From assembly GCA_910579685.1 (NCBI GenBank), contig CAJTVN010000021.1, positions 1 to 64,000 of the forward strand: a DNA stretch of 64,000 nucleotides. Reading direction: 5' to 3'. The DNA comes from an uncultured Lachnospiraceae bacterium. Its GTDB lineage: Bacteria; Bacillota; Clostridia; Lachnospirales; Lachnospiraceae. Below are positions 41,718 to 48,881 of the stretch, one piece after another; the first letter of the stretch is position 1, and the number at the start of each line of letters is the position of its first letter. The notes under the pieces are model-generated. The model saw nothing but the letters and a program-made list of their open reading frames with translations. It was not told the origin of the DNA and did no database searches. A program made the translations under genes and the position numbers.

Positions 41718-43034
41718 ATGAATAAGAGGCCAAAACGGATGAAGGTGATTTCACTGTTTTCCGGATGCGGAGGAATGGATTTGGGATTCGAGGGAGACTT
41801 TGACGTTTTGGAATCCTCTGTGAATCTGTCTGTAAACAAATCCTGGAAGATAAAAAAGACCGGTGACGGCCGGGCAAGGCTTGGGAAAACCAGATTCCAC
41901 ATTGTGTTTGCCAATGACATCAAGCCTGAGGCAAAGGCGGCATGGGTAAATTATTTTGGCAAAAAGGGAGTGAATCCTGAAGGATATTACCTTGACAGTA
42001 TCGTGAATCTGGTGAAAAGAGAAAAGGAGGAGGGAACCTTCAAATTCCCGGCGGAGTGTGACGTGGTGATCGGAGGGTTTCCGTGTCAGGACTTTTCCAT
42101 AGCGGGGAAGCGGCTGGGGTTTGCCTCTGACAAGGGACATAACGGAAAGCGCATCGGAATGGAGGAGCCCACGGTGGAAAACAGGGGTCAGCTATACATA
42201 TGGATGCGGGAGGTAATAGGGATCACGCAGCCAAAGGTGTTCGTTGCGGAAAATGTCAAGGGTCTTACGAATCTCAGGGATGTAAAGGAAGTGATAGAAC
42301 GGGATTTTGCCTCGGTCTGTAACGGAGGATATCTGGTAATTCCGGCCAAGGTAATTAACGCCGCTCATTACGGAGTCCCTCAGGGGAGAGAAAGGGTTAT
42401 CTTTTTTGGCTTTAAAAAGTCATCTTTGAATGAAAGGGCGCTGATGGAATTACAGAAGGAGCATCTTTCAGAGGAATACTCGCCGTATCCGTTAAAAACA
42501 CACTATCTGCCCGAGGAGAAGCCCGAGAACGGAAGAAAAAGGTTTGTCACGGTTCGGGAGGCCCTGAGTGGTTTGGACGAGCCTGAGAAATCAACGGATA
42601 TCAGTCAGCAGAAGTATTCAAAGGCAAAATATATGGGGAGGCACTGCCAGGGACAGCAGGAGGTTGTTCTGGATGGGATAGGGCCCACGATCCGTTCGGA
42701 GCACCATGGAAATATAGAGTTCAGACGTCTGACCAGAGAGCATGGAGGAAGATACGGGGAAGAGCTGGATAAGGGATTAAGAGAGCGCAGACTGAGTGTC
42801 AGAGAGTGTGCCAGAATCCAGACCTTTCCGGATGATTACGAATTTGTAATTCCTGCGCAGAAGGGAAATAAGTCTGTTTCTGGATCAGAGGCATACAAAA
42901 TTATCGGAAACGCCGTGCCCCCTCTTTTGGGGTATCATATTGCAAAAAGACTGGAGGATAACTGGGAGCTTTATTTCGGAGAAGGGGGGAGGGAAAATGC
43001 AGACAGAAAAGGATCCTGCTTTGGCGGAATTTGA
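41718..43034 (+). CDS. DNA (cytosine-5) methyltransferase
   Basis: A 438-residue C5-methyltransferase. In order: motif I LFSGCGGMDLGFEG, motif IV GGFPCQDFS with catalytic Cys123, motif VI AENVKG, motif VIII GVPQGRERVIFFG, a target-recognition region near residues 260-350, motif IX RECARIQTFPDDY, and motif X GNAVPPLL. It methylates the sites cut by the endonuclease that follows; the recognition sequence cannot be read from the protein. The last 38 nt overlap the endonuclease gene. Confidence 0.95.
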   Translation: MNKRPKRMKVISLFSGCGGMDLGFEGDFDVLESSVNLSVNKSWKIKKTGDGRARLGKTRFHIVFANDIKPEAKAAWVNYFGKKGVNPEGYYLDSIVNLVKREKEEGTFKFPAECDVVIGGFPCQDFSIAGKRLGFASDKGHNGKRIGMEEPTVENRGQLYIWMREVIGITQPKVFVAENVKGLTNLRDVKEVIERDFASVCNGGYLVIPAKVINAAHYGVPQGRERVIFFGFKKSSLNERALMELQKEHLSEEYSPYPLKTHYLPEEKPENGRKRFVTVREALSGLDEPEKSTDISQQKYSKAKYMGRHCQGQQEVVLDGIGPTIRSEHHGNIEFRRLTREHGGRYGEELDKGLRERRLSVRECARIQTFPDDYEFVIPAQKGNKSVSGSEAYKIIGNAVPPLLGYHIAKRLEDNWELYFGEGGRENADRKGSCFGGI

Positions 43035-44046
43035 AAGGTTATGTTTTGAGACTTGTCGGATTATGAATTCGAAGGCGGAGGAACAGCCGTCATACTATCT
43101 GTCAAAAGGCGCACAGAAGCTTGAGCCCGAGGTGAAAAGGGCTTTGGAGCAGGCGGCCGTGGGAACAATATTTGAAAACAAAATAGAGATGGTCAGCGGA
43201 CAGAAATTCCCGGATATCGTGGTGGCCGGGCGCTTTGGAGTGGAGGTCAAATCCACCAAGGATGACAAATGGTCCATGGTGGGAGGAAGTGTTGCGGAAG
43301 GAACGAGGGTGGAGGGGGTTGAACATATCTATGTTTTGTTTGGAAAGCTGCACAGGCCGGTGGAATTCCGGACGAGAAGGTATGAGGATTGTCTGTATGA
43401 TATAGCGGTCACGCACAGCCCGAGATATAAGATTGATATGGAGCTAAAGGCGGGCGATACGATTTTTGACAGAATGCAAATCTCCTATGACAGTATGCGC
43501 AGGCTGGATAATCCCATTGAACCGGTAGTCAGCTATTATCGTTCCACTTTAAAGCCGGGTGAATCCCTGTGGTGGATCAATGGAGAAGATGCGGCATCGG
43601 GAAGCGCACCTGCGAAGATTCGCTTATGGAGCACTCTTTCAAAGCAGGAAAAGGAAGATCTCATCGCGCAGGGATTTGCTTTATTTCCGGAACTGTTCGG
43701 GGACAGCCGCAATAAATATGAAAAATTTACTTTGTGGCTCGTTGCAAATCATGGAGTGATTTCCGCATCTATGAGAGACCCGTTCTCGGCGGGGGGAAAG
43801 TTCAACCTGAATATTAACGGAAATCATTATGAGAGACTGCCGCAGAAGTATTCACAATTATTTTCGTATCGTCACCAGGTACAGGACATGATATTGCATA
43901 TAGACAGGGAAGCTCTTGAGGAGACCTGGAATGCAGGTAAAGTGAGGGATAAGGAGCGAATTCAAAAGTGGATCGAACTGGTTTCACGTCATGCTGAAAA
44001 GGAGACATTTGATGTAACAGGGCTGCTGAACGACATATTCAGATGA
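42997..44046 (+). CDS. type II restriction endonuclease
   Basis: The protein is 349 residues from ATG 42997, with a GGGGGGAGG ribosome binding site; it starts inside the methyltransferase frame. A PD-(D/E)XK site is visible: FPDIVVAGRFGVEVKSTKD with Pro72-Asp73, Glu83 and Lys85. The rest has no close similarity I can name, which is normal for restriction enzymes. Overlap with the methylase gene is consistent with coupled, delayed expression. A strong terminator at 44092-44132 follows. Confidence 0.86.
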   Translation: MQTEKDPALAEFERLCFETCRIMNSKAEEQPSYYLSKGAQKLEPEVKRALEQAAVGTIFENKIEMVSGQKFPDIVVAGRFGVEVKSTKDDKWSMVGGSVAEGTRVEGVEHIYVLFGKLHRPVEFRTRRYEDCLYDIAVTHSPRYKIDMELKAGDTIFDRMQISYDSMRRLDNPIEPVVSYYRSTLKPGESLWWINGEDAASGSAPAKIRLWSTLSKQEKEDLIAQGFALFPELFGDSRNKYEKFTLWLVANHGVISASMRDPFSAGGKFNLNINGNHYERLPQKYSQLFSYRHQVQDMILHIDREALEETWNAGKVRDKERIQKWIELVSRHAEKETFDVTGLLNDIFR

Positions 44047-44091
44047 TGCTTCGAATCCGATTTTTCGGATCCGATCAGCGGATAAGCGCAG

Positions 44092-44132
44092 AAGACCGGC
44101 ATCACCGATAACAGGACGGTGATGCCGGTCTT
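44092..44132 (+). terminator. terminator after the restriction-modification unit
   Basis: A perfect 16-bp stem, AAGACCGGCATCACCG (44092-44107) with CGGTGATGCCGGTCTT (44117-44132), and a TTTGCCTT tail. It lies between the endonuclease and the convergent buk gene and may also stop buk transcripts, though the minus-strand T-run is poor. A smaller ATCCGA/TCGGAT hairpin precedes it. Confidence 0.85.
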
Positions 44133-44161
44133 TGCCTTACATATTAACTGTATATACGGAC

Positions 44162-45229
44162 TTAATAAACCATAGCCTCTTCCTCTCCGCTCAGTACACG
44201 GAGCGCACCCTGGGTCAGGGCAAGAAGCTCATCCTCACCGGGATAAACCGTGAAGGGAGCGATAAAGCCGGCCCTTTCCTCCATCTTGTCTACCACGGCC
44301 TTGTTGTAGGCGATACCGCCGGTTACGATGATCTGGTCAACCTTTCCCTTGAGGACACAGGACATGGAACCGATATTCTTGCATACCTGCAGGATAAAAG
44401 CCTCGCGTACCTCGTCCGCATGGGAATCGCCTTCGTCGATCATTTTGGCAACGTCGCGCATATCGTTGGTTCCAAGATAAGCGTTGAATCCGCCGCCGCC
44501 CACGATCTTCTTGTAAACCTCTTTCTCGGTGTACTCACCGGAAAAGCACATCTTAATCAGGGCCCCGGAGGGAACAGCACCCGCTCTCTCGGGAGAAAAA
44601 GCTCCGTCGCCGTCAAGTGCGTTGAACACGTCAATTACCCGGCCCTTTTCATGAGCGCCAACGGAAACGCCTCCGCCCATATGTACCACGATCAGATTCA
44701 GGGAATCGTAAGCCACTCCCTTTTCCTTTGCGTAGCGCTTTGCGACCGCCTTCTGGTTCAGCGCATGGAACACGCTGGTGCGGGGAAGTTCCGGAACACC
44801 GGAATATCTTGCGATGGGCATGAGCTCGTCAACCACCACGGGATCCACGATATAGGAGGGAGCGCCGATGGAATCGCCGATCTCCCTGGCAAGGATACCG
44901 CCCAGATTGGAAGCGTGCTGCCCCTGCTTACCGATCTTGAGATCCTCCAGAAGCTCGTCGCTGACCGCATAGGTTCCGCCGGGAATGGGCTTTAACATGC
45001 CGCCGCGCCCAACAATGACCTGAAGGGACTTGATATCAAAGTTTTTCTTTTCCAGCAGGTCGAGAATAATCTGTTTACGAAAATCCTTCTGATCCACGAT
45101 GGATGCGTACTTTGCGATCTCCTCCGTGGAATGGCGGAGGGTTTCTTCGAATAATAAGGTTTCGTCCTCAAAAACACCGATTTTGGTGGAGGTGGAACCG
45201 GGGTTGATGATCAGGCTTTTTACAGACAT
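44162..45229 (-). CDS. buk: butyrate kinase
   Basis: A 355-residue ASKHA-fold acyl kinase that converts butyryl phosphate and ADP to butyrate and ATP. The phosphate loop IINPGSTSTKIGVF, the GRGGMLKPIPGGTY segment, LIVVHMGGGVSVGAHEKG and TGGIAYNKAVV are diagnostic, and the length matches butyrate rather than acetate kinases. It lies 13 nt after ptb in one operon and completes the kinase route of butyrate production. Confidence 0.95.
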   Translation of the reverse strand: MSVKSLIINPGSTSTKIGVFEDETLLFEETLRHSTEEIAKYASIVDQKDFRKQIILDLLEKKNFDIKSLQVIVGRGGMLKPIPGGTYAVSDELLEDLKIGKQGQHASNLGGILAREIGDSIGAPSYIVDPVVVDELMPIARYSGVPELPRTSVFHALNQKAVAKRYAKEKGVAYDSLNLIVVHMGGGVSVGAHEKGRVIDVFNALDGDGAFSPERAGAVPSGALIKMCFSGEYTEKEVYKKIVGGGGFNAYLGTNDMRDVAKMIDEGDSHADEVREAFILQVCKNIGSMSCVLKGKVDQIIVTGGIAYNKAVVDKMEERAGFIAPFTVYPGEDELLALTQGALRVLSGEEEAMVY

Positions 45230-45242
45230 GGCTTTCTCCTTT

Positions 45243-46166
45243 TTATGAATTTTTTTTCATCTCCTCTGCCACAACTGCGGCAAGGGCAAGCGAATTGACT
45301 TTGGTTTCAAAGGTGTCGGAACGGGAGGTGAGGATAACAGGAACCTTTGTTCCTGTCAGAATACAGCCGTTCTTTACACCGGGTACCATATGTACGATAG
45401 CCTTGTAGACCAGATTGCCCGCATGAATGTCGGGGAAAAGCAGGATATCGGCGTCTCCCTGAATCTTGCGGTCGGTCGCTCCCTTATGCTTTGCGGCCTC
45501 GGGATCAATAGCCAGGTCCAGAGAAAGCGGGCCGTCGATCACGCAGTCAGTGATCTGTCCTTCCGCACACATTCTGGTAAGCTCAGCGGCTTCCACTGTT
45601 GCGGGCATCTTGGGATTTACTACCTCGACAGCGGCCAGAGGAGCGATTTTCGGGCAGTCGATGCCGCATGCTTTTGTTACGGGGAGTGTATTTTTGATGA
45701 TGTTCACTTTATCTTCCAGAGTGGGATAGGTCATAAATGCGACATCGGTTAAGAATAAAAGCTGTTCGATGCCGGGAACCTCGAATACGCATACATGAGA
45801 GAGTGGACTTCCGGTGCGCAGCCCAACCTCCTTATCCAGAACGCTCTTGAGGAAATTTTTGGTGTCGATCAGGCCCTTCATATACATGTCCGCTTTGCCC
45901 TCATGAACCAGGTTTACGGCTTTCAGGGAAGCTGCGATCATGTCCGGCTCGTGGATGATCTCAAATCCTGACAGATCCATGTTGATGGAGGAAGCGACCT
46001 CCCGGATCTTTGCCTCATCGCCAACTAAGATCGCATTGGCGATATTCCTTTCCTTAGCGGCCTTGACAGCCTCTAATACGGCGGAATCTTCCGCTACCGC
46101 AACCGAGACAGTCTTCACGCTGCACTCGCTGACTTTTGAAATGATATCATCAAATCCTTTGCTCAT
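45243..46166 (-). CDS. ptb: phosphate butyryltransferase
   Basis: A 307-residue transferase that makes butyryl phosphate from butyryl-CoA and phosphate. Family segments include YMKGLIDTKNFLKSVLDKEVGLR-like sequence near residue 95, PGIEQLLFLTDVAFM, and GADILLFPDIHAGN-like sequence near 235. It is distinguished from acetate-type enzymes by length and by its buk neighbour. A very good promoter at 46214-46242 drives it; the ribosome binding site AGAGG is near the ATG. Confidence 0.94.
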   Translation of the reverse strand: MSKGFDDIISKVSECSVKTVSVAVAEDSAVLEAVKAAKERNIANAILVGDEAKIREVASSINMDLSGFEIIHEPDMIAASLKAVNLVHEGKADMYMKGLIDTKNFLKSVLDKEVGLRTGSPLSHVCVFEVPGIEQLLFLTDVAFMTYPTLEDKVNIIKNTLPVTKACGIDCPKIAPLAAVEVVNPKMPATVEAAELTRMCAEGQITDCVIDGPLSLDLAIDPEAAKHKGATDRKIQGDADILLFPDIHAGNLVYKAIVHMVPGVKNGCILTGTKVPVILTSRSDTFETKVNSLALAAVVAEEMKKNS

Positions 46167-46213
46167 TTGTCTGCACCTCTTACTATTTTATTTGTTAAAT
46201 TTATAACACAGAA

Positions 46214-46242
46214 ATAATAGCACATTCACGGGGAAATTTCAA
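46214..46242 (-). promoter_or_regulatory. sigma-A promoter of ptb-buk
   Basis: On the minus strand TTGAAA (46242-46237) and TATTAT (46219-46214), 17-nt spacer, 48 nt before ptb. Confidence 0.85.
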
Positions 46243-46343
46243 TATGGGAAAGGGGTAAATGATGCAGGTATGATACAAAAATGATGGAATTCTGATGCAG
46301 TGTTTTGGTAAAATGGTTACAGGAAAAGAAGGGAGCGGAAGAG

Positions 46344-48062
46344 ATGAGGAAAAGGATGATGCTGTTGTGTCTTGCGGCCTTTTATCTTTTCATCACAGGT
46401 GCGGGAAATGTGCATAAGGGTGCGGAAGAAGAATCAGAGATTATACTGCAAAGTGAAAGCTTAAGGGAATGCGTGTATGAGATGATGGAAAAGGAGCCGG
46501 GGGAACCGTTGTATGAGAGGGAGCTTACGGGCTGCGAGGGGAGCCTGCGGGCAGAGAGGTCTTTTGGGATCGAGAGCGGAGACGATCTTGATTTTGTGAG
46601 GCGTTATTTTGATCTGGATACGGTGTATAGCTGGAACATTGTATTTCCGCCCGGGAGAGCAGAGGGAGATGCGGACGGAGACGAGATCAGCGGATGGAGC
46701 AGGCAGCAGCTGGAAGGACTTGGATGCATGGAGGGAAGCGTGTATATCAGTGCGATGGAAGACACTGTACCGGCCTGCGTGCTGCCTTATTTTACAGGAG
46801 CCGGGGAGATGGTCTTTGATGTGCTGGATGTGACGGGTAAAATTCCGGAGGGACAGCGGTTCCCCGGAAACGTAAAGAGCGTGTTTCTGAATTCCTATTC
46901 CCTGATCCGGTACCGGAATCTGCTGCGGTGTATGGAACATTCCCGGATAGAGGAAATTTCGGTGAACACGGATTACGGGATCGGGCTTCCCCGGATTTTT
47001 TTGCTGGATCAGACGGCGGCAATGGAGAGCCTTCGTATCCTGAATCTGGATGATAACGCGGTCAGGGCAGGAGACCGGGAAAAAGTGCGTAAGAGCACGC
47101 TTTCCAGCCTGCAATGCCGGATTGACAGGGGAACGGATCTGGCGTTCCTTATGGAAATTCCTTCGTTGAAAGAGGTTTCCTTTGCGGTTTCGGAGGAAAG
47201 GGATCTGACTTTACTGCTCTCAAATAAAGAGCTTGCACTCCGGCTGCGCTTTTGCAGGGAAGCGGTGGAGTTTGATGAAGATGTGTACGAAGGGAAGGAA
47301 CCGGTAGGTATCGCTTCTCTTGACGAGACTCTGGGGTGGAGGCAGGAGATGGAAGAACCGTCCGGAAAGGATCCTGAAAATTTTCTGGCGATCTACCAGC
47401 GCCGTGCGGACGAGGGAAGGGAAATCGAATGCTTTACCATACGACGCAGGAGCAAGGAGCAGGATCAATACGGCGACATGGAGAATGTGAGTACTTTTTT
47501 CCGGGTGACGGACGGGGAGCGGAAGCAGATTCTTTTGCCCGAGAGGGAGGATTCCGACTACATCCTGTTCGGGGATTACCGAAGAGACTATTTTTACATG
47601 GAGGATATTAATTTTGACGGGGTGAAGGACATCATTCTGGATGCGGGGGGCTTTGGCAACCAGCAGGCACGCTATGAATTTGCCTGGATCTGGGAGCCGC
47701 AAACAGAGGAATATATCCGCTGTGAGTCCTACCGGGAGATCATGAATCCCTCTGTGGACAGAGAAAAAGAGCTGGTATGGAGCAGCTGGCGCAACAGTGC
47801 GGCTTCCCATGGATATGGAATTTACCGTTATGAGGACGGTGAGTTTGTTTTGAAGAGAAGACTTACGGAAACCCTGCTTTTTGAGGACGAGATTCCGGAT
47901 CGGTCGAAATTGCCGGAGGGCGCAAGAGTATGGCGGTGGGAGGAGGAGACCTTCGGGGAGGACGGGAAGGTGGAGACGAGAACCTTTGAGGCGGTAGAGG
48001 CTTTTGGAAAAAAGAGGCAGACACCCGGGGAATATGAGGAGTTTTTCCAGGGGGAGTTTTGA
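46344..48062 (+). CDS. exported protein of unknown function, 572 residues
   Basis: ATG 46344 has GGAGCGGAAG just upstream; the longer frame to 46305 has no ribosome binding site. The N-terminus MRKRMMLLCLAAFYLFITGAG is a signal peptide without a clear lipobox. The middle looks like a solenoid of short repeats (leucine-rich-like, IEEISVNTDYG ... SLRILNLDDNAV). The C-terminal third contains MEDINFDGVKDIILDAG, a D-x-N-x-DG-type calcium-loop-like element of the kind seen in XAC2610-like/VCBS-like domains. Function unknown; it is divergent from ptb. Confidence 0.75.
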   Translation: MRKRMMLLCLAAFYLFITGAGNVHKGAEEESEIILQSESLRECVYEMMEKEPGEPLYERELTGCEGSLRAERSFGIESGDDLDFVRRYFDLDTVYSWNIVFPPGRAEGDADGDEISGWSRQQLEGLGCMEGSVYISAMEDTVPACVLPYFTGAGEMVFDVLDVTGKIPEGQRFPGNVKSVFLNSYSLIRYRNLLRCMEHSRIEEISVNTDYGIGLPRIFLLDQTAAMESLRILNLDDNAVRAGDREKVRKSTLSSLQCRIDRGTDLAFLMEIPSLKEVSFAVSEERDLTLLLSNKELALRLRFCREAVEFDEDVYEGKEPVGIASLDETLGWRQEMEEPSGKDPENFLAIYQRRADEGREIECFTIRRRSKEQDQYGDMENVSTFFRVTDGERKQILLPEREDSDYILFGDYRRDYFYMEDINFDGVKDIILDAGGFGNQQARYEFAWIWEPQTEEYIRCESYREIMNPSVDREKELVWSSWRNSAASHGYGIYRYEDGEFVLKRRLTETLLFEDEIPDRSKLPEGARVWRWEEETFGEDGKVETRTFEAVEAFGKKRQTPGEYEEFFQGEF

Positions 48063-48379
48063 AATATTGCATTTTGGAGTTGCCCCCTGATGCCTGCGGA
48101 TTGTTTCGCACTTTGTGCTCTCACAATCCTGAAAACATTCATCATACGAGTATTGTGGTGAGAGGAAACCGGATTGAGCGGACCGGGTCTGATGGGATTA
48201 GGACCCTATTTTGCCACAACCACTACGATGCGCAGGTCTGCCCGCATGATATGCAGAGAATGGAAAAGAGCGGGATAGACGTGCGCAGGCTTCTGGAACA
48301 TGCCGGGGATGGGATGGAATGGCTCCAGGATCAGTGGGAGCTTTTAAACCGTCTGCTTATGAGGGACTGTGTGGACTAG
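48059..48379 (+). CDS. hypothetical protein, 106 residues
   Basis: A frame opening at TTG 48059, overlapping the previous stop, with GGGGGAG 3 nt upstream. The N-terminal half is cysteine- and histidine-rich (FCHNHYDAQVCPHD) and the end is helical (MEWLQDQWELLNRLLMRD). The TTG start and short spacer make this less certain, but codon choice resembles its neighbours and the next clear signal is the promoter at 48399. Confidence 0.45.
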   Translation: MKYCILELPPDACGLFRTLCSHNPENIHHTSIVVRGNRIERTGSDGIRTLFCHNHYDAQVCPHDMQRMEKSGIDVRRLLEHAGDGMEWLQDQWELLNRLLMRDCVD

Positions 48380-48398
48380 TTGTTGCGGTTCACAGCCC

Positions 48399-48427
48399 TT
48401 GACAAGTCGTCTGCAATGGATTATATT
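48399..48427 (+). promoter_or_regulatory. sigma-A promoter of the MutS2-like leader
   Basis: TTGACA (48399-48404) and TATATT (48422-48427), exactly 17 nt apart. The gene itself starts 455 nt further on, leaving a long structured leader. Confidence 0.85.
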
Positions 48428-48479
48428 AATTTTTAAGGGTTTCTGACCCACAGAAATTAAAAAGAAAGAGAGGGAATGT

Positions 48480-48518
48480 ATGTTAAGCGTGGTGGATATG
48501 GAGAGATCAGACAACTGA
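48480..48518 (+). CDS. candidate 12-residue leader peptide
   Basis: ATG 48480, 5 nt after AGAGAGGG, encodes MLSVVDMERSDN and stops at 48518. An overlapping frame from ATG 48476 encodes 34 residues (to 48580), and a third from ATG 48592 encodes MLLLGNIINCNWKA, stopping at 48636 inside the terminator's left arm. Which frame is translated is uncertain. Confidence 0.45.
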   Translation: MLSVVDMERSDN

Positions 48519-48627
48519 ACCGTTGTGAGGACTGGTTATTTAATTTAGAGGATAACCATGCCCTTTTATCTGCCTTGTAAGCGCTTATCATATGCTTCTT
48601 TTGGGAAATATTATTAACTGTAATTGG

Positions 48628-48660
48628 AAAGCATAGCCTTATGACAGGCTGTGCTTTTTT
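48628..48660 (+). terminator. leader terminator (attenuator) before the MutS2-like gene
   Basis: AAAGCATAGCCT (48628-48639) pairs with AGGCTGTGCTTT (48646-48657), 12 bp with one wobble, loop TATGAC, followed by a T-run. It ends a roughly 225-nt leader RNA. Confidence 0.85.
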
Positions 48661-48881
48661 ATGCATTGCAGGCCTGCATATGGAAATCTGCTGCTTATGC
48701 AGCATGCGGGCCGCACGGCGAGTAGGGGAAGAAAAATCTTCCCTGCTTGGTTGCACAATTATGGGTTGAACGATCATGGATCCCGCTTACAGTCGGCTGC
48801 AGGAGGCAGCCCAGGAAGTGATATGCTCTTTATGGGAGGCAGATAGGATTACTTTGCAGAGACAGAAAAGGAAGAGGGATT

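Larger units (their letters stand above)
48434..48881 (+). promoter_or_regulatory. leader with transcription attenuator upstream of the MutS2-like gene
   Basis: From the predicted transcription start this leader holds a ribosome binding site (AGAGAGGG, 48467-48474), overlapping tiny reading frames, a TGGTTAT/ATAACCA hairpin (48533-48558 region), a TATGCTT segment (48591-48597) that can pair with AAGCATA (48629-48635), and a terminator at 48628-48660 using the same AAGCATA. The last two pairings exclude each other, the signature of an attenuator. From 48661 to 48881 there are further hairpins (for example GGGGAAGA/TCTTCCCT) but no gene. The mechanism is inferred. Confidence 0.65.

Noticed and set aside
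48665..48680. The palindrome TGCAGGCCTGCA in the MutS2-like leader
   Set aside because: Short GC palindromes are expected by chance in such sequence and it does not pair with the attenuator elements; I see no second copy.
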